Part shown: positions 22,901 through 35,039 of the stretch, in pieces | How positions within the stretch are numbered: position 1 is the stretch's first letter | Layout of the letters: every line of letters starts with the position of its first letter | From: Epiperipatus broadwayi | Lineage: Eukaryota > Onychophora > Udeonychophora > Euonychophora > Peripatidae | Direction of reading: 5' to 3' | Assembly: GCA_028023455.1 (NCBI GenBank) | Contig: JAQFVV010012397.1 | Span: 2,845,501 to 2,909,500, forward strand | DNA length: 64,000 nt | The notes under the pieces: model-generated | Seen by the model: only the letters and a program-made list of their open reading frames with translations | Databases searched by the model: none | What the model was told of the DNA's origin: nothing | Made by a program: the position numbers and the translations under genes

Positions 22901-25235
22901 ACCATAGTCACAACCGCAGTGAGAAAATTGAAAATAAAATTATTAAAATCATTTAGTTAGGAAACATTAGAAAGTAGGTCAGAATTATATAATTAAATTT
23001 AAGAATAAAATTTTACATTTAGCAATTTACTTGAATTCAAGATTTTAGAATTAAAATACATTTTATAAGTCTAGACTTAAAGGAAAATTAATATATTGAA
23101 CTGCAGTTAGAAATGGTGAGGTTACCGGTCATCTTGTAGTACTTGAGCTGGAGTTACGGGAGTCTTTGTGGCGGCTTGCGGCATCATCTTCCCACGGTTA
23201 GAGCGGAGCTGTTATGGCGGCATACTGGTGATGGTGGTTTTTGGATGGAAGTAAAGGCCCGTCGCCTTCACTCTGGAGCTTAGCCAAGGCTGCCTGTTTT
23301 AGCCCGACATTTTCTCTCGCTCAGATATAAAAATTATTGTCTTAACTGGATGTCAAAATGTTCACGGTTGCTTTTGGTTCAGGATACACGCTGGATTCCA
23401 AAGCTTAACGATGATCAAAGAAGGCAAAACTTCACAGATGTAGCATTCAAGCTGTAAAGATTTTCAAAGATCCAAAGCTGTCAAGGTTTCAAAAAAGTAA
23501 AGATCTAAGCTGGCTCCTCCACTTTACATGGCCTTTTTAAATGATCGCCTTATCAGCCCACACACCTTGGAATTTCATCTCCATCAAGATTACAAAATTT
23601 TTAATTTGCTTATGAAATTAGTGGTTGACTTCAAACATGCTGACATTCCTTTTAGGTGTTATAACTTTTCTCTGATTATCAACTTTTAATTAAATCGAAT
23701 TTTAATCAGTTTAATCCGATATTAGATTTTATTTTTAATTAGTCAGGAATTTTGTTCTGATTTTATAATTTATGTGTAAAATCCCTGCTGTAAACATATT
23801 TTTAATTAGCGAGGTCTCCAAAATAATTTAGAATCAATTAGCTAGATTATTTTAAAATTGGCTTTTCTTTTTAGAAACCTAAGGCAGGTGTGGCATATAC
23901 TGATACAATTGTTTACAGCAAAAACTTTACTAAACTTTTAATTCTCCGAAAATACTTTTATTTTTAGAAAAAAAAATCTTTTTTCTTTTTAAAAAGAAAC
24001 TTGTCAGTGCATTTGCAATCAACCACCCTTTCAATGTGTTTTTACATTAAATTGGTTTATAATAAAAATGAAACTTAAAATTTAATAAATATTTTAATCA
24101 CGCCATTATGCTATATATGTATATTCAATATAGGTGGATTATATTCCCACATACGAATTTAAGTAATAAATTAATAAATTGACGCTACATTATTACTGTT
24201 TAAAAATATTACGCGATAAAATTATACGCTATAACTCTGGCAATACTATTCACTTATAGCGTTCTTTCGTATGTGCGTATATAATGCTGTTTATATAGCC
24301 GTGATTGCAATTTTTAGCTTACAAATCTTAATTTAGACTTATTAAACAGGTTTGAACTTAGCACAGATGAGTGGGTTATTAGGATGGTTGGTGAAATGGT
24401 GAGGGACTTGAAGACAACCGTTTCAGTATGTGCGTGTAAATAAAACTATTAATCAATATTGCATTTTTTTTTTTTTATATTCAATAAATTTCTTTTTATA
24501 ATTTAAACAAGTCGAGCATTTCTCAAATCATTTCCTATAAGTAAATCTATATTTTTTTTTTGTTATTTTAAGTATTATAATCAGCATTTATTCATGCGAT
24601 TAATTATTTTACTTTTAAATTTGTCTTTCTTATTTTTTTGTTTTGTTTATTTCTTTAAGTTTCATCGTGCCGTAAGTCGCGATGTTTATTTATTATGTAG
24701 TTAAGATAGATTTAAGAGTTGGGAGGGCCTATTATTAGAAAATGTAAATAAATGTCAATAAAGCTAATGTAAATAATTCTACCGGACTGTATGATAAAGG
24801 GGGGATGATATTATAAGCTTCTAATTTTTTTTATGAGCCAACCGAACATTCTTATTAGTTGCAAATAACCAATGACCCGGTCCAATATTTGGACCGATCT
24901 GTAAATCAACCAAGCTTCTTCTCCATTGGTTATTATTGTGTCTTTTGCCAGAATGATATTCTTGAAACAATTTCATCGCGACTTTGAGTGACCCTTATTG
25001 GTCCATGCTGGGAGTTTGAGCTTATGGGCGGGGATTAGACTTCGAAATCGTTTTGATATGACGTAAGGTGATGCGAGAAATTAAATTATAAATTAAATCA
25101 TCGTATCTGGCGCCCCCTTATGTTGATAATGAACAACTATCGATATAGGAAAATAAATAAAGCTTTACGCTATATCATGTTTGTTTCGGAGCTCTCAATC
25201 CCTATATGAACGGTTGAATAAGGCGAACGGTCACA
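19930..25235 (+). mobile_element. 3' LTR of the gag-only element, interrupted at 21296-24426
   Basis: Segments 19930-21295 and 24427-25235 align with the 5' LTR from end to end, with only scattered single-base differences (for example near 19970, 20079 and 20550) and a 3-bp indel. Such similarity implies a young insertion, since LTRs are identical when an element lands. The LTR ends GGTCACA and is followed by the target duplication atat. The 3.1-kb interruption is described separately. The right flank resumes the LINE RT. Confidence 0.88.
21296..24426. mobile_element. 3.1-kb insert inside the 3' LTR, family unknown
   Basis: The insert replaces 14 bp present in the 5' LTR (16583-16596, TGCGTGAATGCACG) and shows neither terminal inverted repeats nor a target duplication. 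It is richer in G+C than its surroundings at 21300-21480, 22060-22290 and 23120-23560 and has no long frame or known domain. On the minus strand, 23550 down to 23110 resembles an LTR promoter and 5' exon: a TTTAAAAAGG box near 23535, then exon-like sequence and a donor-like G/GTAACC near 23125. It may be, or contain, a minus-strand solo LTR of a related family. Boundaries of such an LTR could not be fixed. Confidence 0.55.
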
Positions 25236-26180
25236 ATATATAATAATTATTTTCATATATTTTCTTAATAATATCTATTAAAGCTTCATCCATTCCCAAA
25301 TTTGCTAAACTTATCCATAATCTATTTCTTTCTTCTCTATCATATGCCTTTTCTATATCTATAAAGCTCATATATAACTGTTTACCTAAATCCTACTCAT
25401 ATTCATAAGTTATGTAACTACAAATAAACTATCTCCTATACGCCTATCTAATCTAAAACCTCCTTGCATTTCCCCCACTACATTATTCCCTTCCATCCAT
25501 TTTACAACTCTTCTAGCCACCATATATGAGAAAACTTTATATAAAACTGATGTTACCGCTAATTGGTCTATAATTGTTCAACTTTCTATGATCCGTACCC
25601 TTTCTTTAAATAATAATCTTACTCTTGTATTACTCCAACTACTTTGGAAAACTCTATTCTGTGCCATTTTATTAAAACAGGATAATAACTTTACTTTTGC
25701 CCTATATCCTAAATTCATTACCATCTCTGCTGCCCATCCATCTAAACCTCTTGTCTTTCCACTTTTCAATTTCTTCTTACCTCATTCAGTTCATTTTCTG
25801 AAAACCTAATATTCCCATTACTATATGCTTTCATGTTTTCTATCATTATCATTCACATCTAACATCTTTTTTATATTCATTACATATCTATTTAAGACTA
25901 TCTCTAAATCTTCTCTAGAGCTACTCTCTCTCCCCTACATTCCTCTTTTTAATGTAATTCCAAAATTTTTTATTCCCATCTCTTCCACTTTTATTAATAT
26001 CCTCCAACAATTTACTATTCAATTTCATTCTCTCTCTATAATTATCTATTTTAGCTAACTTCTTCTTTTCTAAGTACCTTTACCATTTAGCATTAATATC
26101 TTTTTCACTTTCCTTATTCTTAATAGCACACTTATATTTTCTACATGCTTCTTTCCTCTCTTTTACACTTTTACTAATTC

Positions 26181-27200
26181 TCATTTTTTATTACTTTTAT
26201 TCTTCTGAGTATTCTCACCTAAAACCCTATTTGCCACTTTTTCTACTTCTTTACACCAGTCCTTATACTCATCCCCAACCCATTCTTCCATGATTTCTTC
26301 AATTTGTATTTTATACTCTTCCAACTTATTCTTATCATTCACTCTCCATCCACATCTTTCAAAAGTATTTCTACTTTTATTTCTATTCTCCATCACATTA
26401 CTAACCATTTCAATTACAATAAAGTTATGATCACTAGTGCATACTTTCTCTTCATTATCAAACACCTTAATTTTTCTTATTTTATTTATTCCCTCTTTCT
26501 CTACCAATACATAATCTATTGTATGAAATATATTATTTCTAGACTATGTGTATTGTCCCTCATAAATATTTAATAAATTTCCAATACTCAAATTCATTTT
26601 CTGACAAAATTCCTTCAAAAGCTGTCCATTTTTATTATCTACATCATCAATTTCTTCAATTTATCCATTCATATCCCCTATAACCATTATTCTCTTCCCC
26701 TTTTCTTTAAAACTTTGTGTATCTTTAACTAGACATTCATATATGTTACTATTCCATTCCATTATAATTTGACTATCTCCAGTGGCTATATAAACTATAG
26801 CCACCATACATTCTTGACTACCCAACCTTATTTCAAACCACAAATGTTCTTGACATTTAACAGTATTTAAATATTTTTTTGATATAACACCTATACCACC
26901 ACCCCTTTTTTCTTTTTTTTTTCTATTTATACCCTGCCATACCAACTGTTTCAAAATAGGTTCTTCTTTTCTTAAATGTGTTTTCGCTACTGCTAATATC
27001 TCAAGCTCTTCATTTTCAATTGTTTTATTTAATTCCAACCACTTTTCTGGTTTCCTACCACCTTGCATATTCAAAAACCCAATTTTAACAATTTCTTCTT
27101 TCCTAACTACTCTTTTATAAATTTTTTTAATTTTTTCTTCTCCATTACATTTATAAATTACTTTCTTACCATTAATTTTACAAGCCCATTCCTTCTCCAT
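26181..27200 (-). pseudogene. LINE APE-type endonuclease domain, broken
   Basis: Minus-strand frames at 27200-26661 and 26507-26181 carry the apurinic-endonuclease-like fold in order: GFLNMQGGRKPEK, an E-to-K variant of the usual E-T-H-L (KTHLRKEEP), RGGGIGV, GDMNG near 26665 and, in the second frame, TSDHNFIVIEM near 26430. These correspond to the conserved N, E, GD-x-N and S-D-H sites. The domain nicks target DNA for target-primed reverse transcription. The gap between the two frames holds stops and frameshifts, and the Glu-to-Lys change would itself abolish metal binding. Confidence 0.85.
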
Positions 27201-27276
27201 ATCTATATTTATATTTAAATCAAATTCCTTTTGCTTATTTCTTATATTCCATCCATTCTTTTTCTTTTTAATAATA

Positions 27277-28130
27277 TTACAATTTAAAAACCCACCCCCC
27301 TTTATAATTTTCCCGAAAATTTTTTTTATAAATCAAACTTCCTAAAACTTCACTTCCTTGTTTTCCTAAATGCAACCCATCTTTACTATATAACTCCCTC
27401 TTTCCAATAAAACAATCCCACACATCCACAAACATAACATTATTTCTCTCACACAATTTTTTCAATCTCTCATTTATAGAACATGCCCTATCTAACAAAT
27501 ATCTCATCAAATCTTGGTAATAATCCAACTACTACTATTCTTCCTTTAATCATAGTCAAGTTCCTAATCAAATCTATATACTCATCCATTATTCTCTGAT
27601 AATTCTGATAAATTATTAGTCCTCACCATAACATACACATCTCTACTACCTTGCTTTTTTACTTTATCTACTACATTTCTCATTCTAGCTCCAGGCAAAC
27701 ATACTCTTACATACCTATTTCTATTTTTCCTTTCAATTATATCCCCACATTCTCTAATTAGTGAATCTCCTATCAATACTGTTTCATAATCTACTTTTTC
27801 TACTCCATCCATAACATTTTCTAATACCTTCTGATCCTCCTTATCTATTTCTTCCTTATCATTCCTGTTCAATAATTCCTTTATTTTCTTGCATTTTATC
27901 TTCAGTTCTTCCTCTATCTTATTTATTCTTTGACTAATCATCTCCATTACACTATTACTTTCTCCACCCACTCCTTCGACTATCTACGCTTTGGAAACAC
28001 TTTCTCACCTCTTTTATCATATTTACACACTAACTACATAACCATAAAACTATTATATCCTTCCTAGTCTTATTTAAACATTTCAAGTGATAAACCTCAT
28101 CACATATAGTACATTCTACCACAGCACACC
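27277..28130 (-). pseudogene. LINE ORF1: PHD finger plus SGNH/GDSL esterase, broken
   Basis: The PHD-like finger is at about 28026-28129: C-x2-C-x4-H-x2-C-x13-C-x2-C with a Trp two residues before the third Cys pair (context ECTICDEVYHLKC). An in-frame stop lies inside the last Cys pair. The esterase covers 27971-27277. Motif I, VLIGDSLIRE, has the nucleophilic Ser near 27765. A V-R-T-N-N-L segment corresponds to the G-T-N block, and KDGLHL near 27375 carries the catalytic Asp-x-x-His. A frameshift separates the two esterase parts near 27530-27580. Known role: ORF1 proteins of CR1 LINEs bind RNA or assist integration, and the esterase function is unclear. This copy cannot be translated as one protein. 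Confidence 0.8.
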
Positions 28131-28155
28131 TAATTTCTTTCTTCCTATTATATAA

Positions 28156-28582
28156 ATTTACATTGTGAAATACAAATGCAATCCATATTATTTATTTTAA
28201 GTATTTTTCGAACGTTATATTTTTTCTTAAAAGTAAATAATTTATTAATAATAAATTTACTAAAAACTAATCAACAAAATAACTTTTTTGTAAAAAAAAA
28301 ATTCTATATATAAAATAACAATATATAAATAATAAAACTTTAAAAAAAATAACTTTTAAAAAATTCCTATATATATAAATAACAAATTGAAAAAAAACTT
28401 TAAAAACAAATAAAAAAAACACAATTTTCAATCTTTCAAATACTCTTAACGACTAATTAAACTTTCATACACAATAATAATTAATATTAATGCTCTCAGT
28501 CTAAATAAATTTAAAGATTAAAAACTTTGTTTGCTTATCTGATAATGTTGTTTTGTTTGTTAGTCAAAATTAATTGTATTTA
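28156..28582. other. A+T-rich segment between LINE 5' end and foldback arm
   Basis: The segment is nearly pure A/T with A- and T-runs and no frame. It may be LINE 5' leader or part of the foldback element. Confidence 0.4.
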
Positions 28583-29234
28583 TGATCTACATTGCATACA
28601 TAATGACATCTATCTTGTTTTATATAAAATTACCTATAACCTATTAAAACCATACAATATTTTTAAGGTATAAAAAAAATTCCTGTATAAATGTATATTA
28701 CATAACCTTCCATTCATTTATTATTAGTCATTTATTAGTCAAATTATTTGATGTTTTATATATGTTCATACAATTATTTTTATTAGAATTAATGAAATTG
28801 GTTTCATATATCTTTTTTCTATTAAGTTCTTTAATATAATTTAAAGGTCTTATATTTTTGACATAATTGATTTTATGTCCGTATTTTAAATAATAGTGCT
28901 ATTAATAGAAGAGATGATACATCTGCATTATATATTCATTATTTAGAATACAGACATAAAAGAGATTGTGTCAAAAATATGACTTAATTATATTAAAGAA
29001 CCTAATAGAAGGAAGATATGTGAAATCAATTACATTAATTATAACAAAAATAATTGTATAAACATATATAAAACATCAATTAATTTGACTAATAATTTGC
29101 TGTTGGTAAATGAATGGAAGTTTATATAACAGATTTTTTTTTATGCCTTAAAAATATTGTATGTTTTTTTTAATAGGTTATAGGTAATTTTATATATAAA
29201 AAAGATATCTATCGCTATGTATGCAATGTAGATT
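28583..29234. mobile_element. Long-TIR foldback element, ~300-bp arms
   Basis: The arms 28583-28893 and 28943-29234 are inverted copies with roughly 80-85% match by eye and a spacer near 50 bp. Landmarks are CTACATTGCATACATA opposite TATGTATGCAATGTAG, AATTACCTATAACCTATTAA opposite TTAATAGGTTATAGGTAATT, and TTATGTCCGTATT opposite AATACAGACATAA. There is no coding capacity. The right arm runs straight into the 29243-29400 segment whose inverted partner is at 13562-13715, so the original element was probably longer and is split by the LINE. Confidence 0.8.
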
Positions 29235-29242
29235 GTAACTAA

Positions 29243-29400
29243 ATTAGTTGAAGCACTCGGAAAAGGGCAAAAATTAATATTTGCCGAAAAGAACTTTTTT
29301 GTGTATGATTATTATTATATATATTATTGCTGTTATATAAGGATATTTTAAATTATATCACTGATTTATTTAAGTTAATATATTAATGATTCAAGATGGC
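29243..29400 (-). repeat. Right arm of the distant inverted repeat (partner 13562-13715)
   Basis: This is the inverted partner of 13562-13715, directly adjoining the foldback arm that ends at 29234. The two may form the outer TIR of one element interrupted by the LINE. Confidence 0.75.
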
Positions 29401-31134
29401 ATGTAGCAATAAAATTGCTTATTTATCAAATCCTTTTAGAAATAGTAACTTACACTGTTTATCCAGAGTCTTAATATTATAAGATTGAATAATCAAACTA
29501 TATCCATATTTCCAAAAACTGTTTTGTGGATGTAGTATTTCATCTAATGTCCATTGAAAACATAGGCTTACAATAGATGGTTTAGTGTAAATAGAATAAA
29601 TTACAGCTTTTAAAAGCATTTAATTATAAATCATTTTTTATTAAAGTAGAAAATATGGTTTATTTAACTTTAGATATTGTAACAATCTGGGTTACATGGC
29701 ACACGGCAGCATAGTTGTGTGTGTGCATATATATATATAAAGGAAAAGTAGAATTAAACAGGTAAATTTTTGTAGATATTTTCTGTATTTCATTTGGAAT
29801 AAAAATAATAAATAAAGGATTAAATAACTCTGAATTAAAACAGAATTTTATTATGAAATAAATATTTTTTTAAAAAAAGGTCTAAATAAATAATATTCTG
29901 ATTTTGAAATTTAAAAACAAGCAGGTTTTATTTTTGAAATCTTTTAATTAAAACTTGTATGAAATATTTCTTTTTAATTAATGCTTGTATGCATATCTAT
30001 TATCTATTTTTTAAATCTTTAATAAGATTTCCAAATATAGCTTTATCTTTTCTAAAATCTTTAATAAGATATTTTTTAAAATCTTTAATAAGATTTCCAA
30101 ATATAGCTTTTTAATTAAAAGTTCTTTTGGTGGGATTAAAATTGTTTCCAATCAAGAGAGATAAGAAAAAAAACAGTTTTTAAATTACTGTTGTTACCTC
30201 AGATGATTCTATGGAAGGACTGATAAAAATATCAGCTCAGTTTACTTTGTAGTTTTTTTAAGAGCTAGCCAAAAGTCTGGATAATAATATTTTGAGAAGC
30301 AGCTTGCTCATAGCTAGCTGCAAAGTTGTCTAAACTATTTTATGAAGAGTTAACTACAGTTTGTTGGAAACTGTAGCAGAGATTGGCCACAGTAAAGCTA
30401 ACTGCAGAGATGGCTGGCAGAATTGTGCAGAAAACTACCTTGAGGATGTAAGAATGCAATAAAGCAGCTGCTCTACAGTTCACTGGTGGAATTTGAATTC
30501 ACATGGAGGAAAAGGGTCAAGATTCTTTACAATTCATAGCTACGAATGTGTTCTGAGAAAACAGCTAACCTTCTTGGACCAATCCTAGCCAGAAGGTAAC
30601 TGATCAATGCCAACAACCATACCTAAATTATACCTTCCTGATTGTGACAATCCTGGATTATACCTGTCTCACCAAGACCAACTCACAAAGAAAAGCACAG
30701 ATAAATATATATACAATGGTAGGTAGTAGTATATATAATGATAAATAATTTCTTTGGTAAAAATGACATTTAAAAATCTATATCTTTTAAAAGATAAGTA
30801 AATAATTTTGCTTAAATTGAATTAAAATCTAAAAGTAATAATTGATTAATGGACAATTCATTTTGAAAAAAGGAAAAAATGGACTTCAAAAATCAGATAT
30901 AATTAATTAATTGAGAGTAACCTGTCATAAAAAAAAAAAACTTTTGAGTTACTTGTCAAAAAATTGACTTTTTTTTAAAAAAAAAAAAGAAAAAGAAAAT
31001 ATTTTTATTGACTGAAAAAAGAGACTAATTAATAATAATTCATTCATATGTTCATAGATACACATGTTTATGTGAATTTTATTATAGTTTTCAAATGTAA
31101 TTAATTATGAAATATATTTTTAATAATTTTATTA
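29401..31134. other. Intron sequence with short direct repeats; a G+C-richer block
   Basis: At 30012-30110 the stretch AAATCTTTAATAAGATTTCC is repeated with tails containing AAATATAGCTTT. At 30230-30700 base composition is less A+T-biased, with recurring AGCTAG/CTGCAG words, and may be an unrecognised repeat. No coding frame is visible. Confidence 0.5.
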
Positions 31135-32240
31135 TTTTGATAAATTCAAAAATATTTTTTTTATATCCAGCCACATACCTGTGTGCTGAATGGGCTTTAA
31201 GTAAAGCTAATGGAACATATATGTAAATCAATATAATAACTTAAATTGTGCATATTATTCATGTAAATCACAATGTGATAATTTGAAATCAAAATCAGAA
31301 GGCTACTAATTGTAAAGCCATATTTTAAAGACCTTAATATCATTTTTTTTTTTTTATTGTTAATAAACTTGTGTTAAATTATGAAAATTATTCCAGTGGT
31401 TCTAAATATTTTTAGAATATCACCATCTCTTGGTCATATACAGTAATAGAGCTTGGGTTTTTCTGAGATAGATTCATGTATAATGGCCGATATATAAATG
31501 GGAATGTATTTTAGTGCTTTTGGGCATCCAGAGATGATCACTCATCATCCTGGTTGGTGCAAAAGAGAATACACTTTAAAACCCATGCACTATATTTTTA
31601 TTTTAGTTCAGTCTTATTAGAAGTTGTTTAGTTAGCCAGTACAAGTGGTCAGTGCATTGATGATGATTAGCATGTTTTAATGTCCCAGCATTATTTTTCT
31701 GATTTTTTATTATTATTTATTCTGATGGATGAGCACTTAGTTTGTGTTCCCAAATTAATGGTTAAATAATCGTCCCAAACTGCCAGTGGTTTTATAGTTA
31801 GCCTGATCTACAGAAGGCCCATTTCTAATCTAGTCACCAGATTGATTGTTGATTTATATTTTGTATTGTTCAAATCCAGCCACAAGATGGATTGTTGATT
31901 TTATTCTGATGTAGTTTGATTTATTTATTTATTTTGGATGATCATTCATGATGATAAATGTTTTTATTTCCTTCGTGTATTTTGAGTATTACTTATACTT
32001 ATTTATAATACTGATTGATGTATATAGTTCATCATAGTTGCTCTGAGGAGTAACTAGCTGATCTCACAGAGATTTCTATCTCATGCTCTCCATAATATAT
32101 AAAATTGCTTATATATTTTTTTATTATTAAACATTGCTTTAATAATCTATTTGTTACTTTAATAATTAACTTGATATTTCATTTTATCTTGGGGTAGATG
32201 ATGTTTTGCCATCACCCCAGAGATTCCACCCCATCCCATT
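31135..32240 (+). repeat. ~1.07-kb dispersed repeat, copy 1
   Basis: This aligns in the same orientation with 47510-48580. Shared blocks include CCTGTGTGCTGAATGGG, TAATAAACTTGT, CATCTCTTGGTCA, GATGATTAGCATGTTTTAA (GATGATCAGCATGTTTTAA in copy 2) and a closing hairpin TGGGGT-A/T-GATGATG...CATCA-CCCC. It is an old, diverged pair. No terminal inverted repeats or coding region are visible. It could be an LTR, a SINE-like or a rolling-circle derivative; I cannot decide. Confidence 0.75.
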
Positions 32241-33141
32241 AAATTTATTGTCAACATCTATAGTATCATTTATATTGATGCAGAATAATCTCCATCTTTC
32301 TTTTTTTTTTGTCACTTCTTTCTCTTCAAATGCCATAATGTTTGAAATGTAAATATGAGTGGTTAATTGTAAAAAAGATTGTGGGACATTAATCAAAACG
32401 ATAAAAGTTAAAAATAATAAAGATGGAGATTCTTAGACATTTTTAAATTTCTCTTTTAATATGACAAAAAAATCAAACACATCCACTTATCATTCATTAA
32501 AGTCTCTTTTTTTTGATAAACCTAATTTTTTATTTTTGCATCATAAATTAAAATAAATTATTTCTTCAATATTTTTCTTATATTCTTTGTCAAAAGACTA
32601 TTTTACACTGACAAAATAGTATAGTAAATAACAACGATTTAATACATATACATATCTGTCCACATTAAAATAAATTACATTTACACACCATTATTTTACA
32701 TATTTTTGAAGCTCTACATTGCTTATATAACTCAACTCTAGGTACCATACTTAAAATTCTTTTTTATATATACATGATTCATTTGTTATATAATCTTTAA
32801 ACTCTAGTTTTTAAAAATATAATTAAATCTATTATTGTCACTAAGTTTATCAATATTGGTTTTAATTTTTCTATAAATATAGAGTTAGTGTGGTAACTAA
32901 AGTTAAGTAAACATAATTTAAATATAAATTTGTATGTTAAGATGTAATTTTAAAATGAATGTAGACATAGATATATATATAATGTACATATAATTAATTG
33001 TTATTAATTAATGTTATTTACTATATTGAAGTGTAAATTAATTATTTGAAAAGAATCTTGCCTGTTTTAATAATCATGGATTATGTTCAAATCATAAAGA
33101 AAATTTGAAAAGGTAAGTATATTTAATGTATGATGAAAAAA
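32241..33141. other. A+T-rich intron sequence, nothing recognised
   Basis: No exon, terminal repeat or RNA gene is visible between the 1.07-kb repeat and the Ty3 element. Confidence 0.45.
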
Positions 33142-34182
33142 TATTATATTTTGGAAAGAATATTGCTTTAGTAACTGTAATTAGTATAAATTATAAAGCT
33201 AGGATTTGTGAATCCAAAAAAAAAAAAAAAATAGAAAAGAATAGAAACTTAAATATAGAAAGATATTGTAGTTGAAAGCAATGAAAAAAGATTGCTGATA
33301 GAAAAAAGAAATGTGAATAATAATGTCAGAAACACTTAATGAATATAAATATAGAAAAGGCTAATCTAGTTTAATTGGAGCATTAAGCTATTTTAAACTA
33401 ATTAAACAAAAGAATACAGAGAAAAGGTCAGTTCAATCAATATTTGAAAGACTAATTAAAAGCTTGATAATTTAGGAAATGATGCCTTACTAGAGGAGGA
33501 TAGCTTAATGTAAATAGCTATTACCTTTTATAATAATTACTGCTGGATATTAAACTGTGAAAAGATATAAATAGTGCATGTGTAAAAGGGCAGTGGCTTT
33601 TTCTTACCCTTCGTGTGATGTTGCTGTTGCATGGTAGGACACCAGGAAATAAGGACCCAAAGAAAAAACTGTTGGAAAAGTTGTAGCGACTTTTCTGCTA
33701 CAAGGAACGTCATCTCAGAGACCGAGCTTCTGTAGGTGTGAACAGTCTAATAGGGAACTTAAACATACCGTACTGGTCTTATTTTTATTTGTGTACATCT
33801 GATAAGGCTCTTGAGCACTATGCAAAGTTGGACTGTGAGTATAAACAATTTTTTTAGTTATTTACTCAGGTCTGAGAATAGTGAAGCCAGTCGCTAGTGT
33901 TTAACTGTGGGGAGTAGTAGCATTTAGTGGGAAATAGTCCTCCAATTCAAGGACTGGTTTCATCACAATACAGAACTTTAGGTAGATATATGTGTGGGAA
34001 TAACTGCGAGGTGATCGGTTGTTTATAATCATTGGAATTACTGAAGGTGCAATTGTATATAATGTGTTATTGTAATGTAAATAAATATATTTTCATCTTT
34101 TATTTGATGTTGTTTTTTAAATATTTATAGTCTATATTTTGTTATTTTGTTGGCATTCAGCCTCATGGTTGAATACGCAACA
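33142..34182 (+). mobile_element. 5' LTR of a decayed Ty3-type element
   Basis: The LTR aligns with 38094-39194, with many substitutions and indels. It starts TATTATATTTTGG (the 3' copy has the canonical TGTTATATTTTGG) and ends GCAACA. A TATA box (GATATAAATAG) lies near 33566, followed by a conserved block ending ACCCTTCGTGTGATG. The primer-binding-site-like TGGCGCAGTCAC begins at 34187. The two LTRs are far more diverged than those of the gag-only element, so this insertion is old. Confidence 0.85.
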
Positions 34183-34229
34183 AACTTGGCGCAGTCACAG
34201 TCATATTCGAACTCATAAAGTAGGGGTTT

Positions 34230-34990
34230 CAAAAAGTGAGTGAGTCATTAGGATTTTTCAAATCTAGAAAAAATATTGTTAGGACAATCAGTGATATTGA
34301 ATTCAATGTTAGTGATTCTAGGGAATGGCCTCTATACGCTACGCAGTTAGAGAATTTTTCTCGCTCATTGGGATTGAGAAAAATAAGAGAAAGGTAGCAG
34401 CACTAATGTGTTTATCAGGAAGAAGGGTAATAGATATAATAAATAAATATTATGACATGCCCATAAAGGAGACGGCATAATACGAAGAGATAGTCAAAAA
34501 ATTAAGTGACAATTTTAGCCCCAGACAGGCTAAATATATAGCCAGGTTTTCTTTAAGAAATAGATGACAAATTAAGAGTGAAATGGTAAAACAGTACAGC
34601 AAGGTGTTAAAAAAATAGCTAAAGATATGGAGATTATGTAAATGATATACTACTAGATCAGTTATTTTGGTGTCTGTTAGATGATGGATTCAACCAAAAC
34701 CTGCTGAAGGTAAGCGGGTTTAAATTTCGAGTCAACCATTAAGAAAGGAGTGGCTCACGAGGTGATGATAGAGCAAGCAGCATTTTAAAAAAATTCATAA
34801 TGAGAAAGAGAATAAAAGCAATAGCACAAGCAAAAGAATGATTTGTTTTTGCTGTGGCAAACCTGGGAACATGAGAAGGGAGTGCAAATTTCGAAGTGAA
34901 AGGTGCCATAACTGTAGGCAGAAAGGGTAATAGGAAAAATGTGCGGAAAAAAAGCAAGTCAGGAGTGGCAATGAAAAATAAAAACGAAGG
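34230..34990 (+). pseudogene. gag: gag of the Ty3-type element, broken
   Basis: Conceptual translation shows a capsid-like stretch (about 34370-34620) with the usual hydrophobic spacing and an F-S-P-R-Q...ARFSLRNR segment, interrupted by several stops. A zinc-knuckle region at 34841-34930 reads CFCCGKPGNMRREC followed by ERCHNCRQKG. The first knuckle has Asn where the metal-binding His is expected, and the second ends in a stop. Gag packages the element RNA; this copy cannot make an intact product. Confidence 0.8.
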
Positions 34991-35039
34991 GAGTCATAAC
35001 AGACAATATTGTAAATATCAATAATATGAGAATAAGTAG

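Larger units (their letters stand above)
25236..28155 (-). mobile_element. CR1-type LINE, 5' part (ORF1, endonuclease, RT N-terminal half)
   Basis: On the minus strand, from high to low coordinates, the order is PHD finger, SGNH esterase (ORF1), APE endonuclease, then RT fingers and palm up to the LTR insertion. RT landmarks are KTRGLDGWAAEMV near 25730, a V-x-K-W-M-E-x-N-N-V segment near 25490 and SFIDIEKAYD near 25360. The frame is broken in many places. Homology to recognisable protein ends near 28150, so the copy is probably 5'-truncated. PHD and esterase domains in ORF1 are known from CR1-group LINEs, which is why I assign it there. The 3' half is at 13722-15213. Confidence 0.85.
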
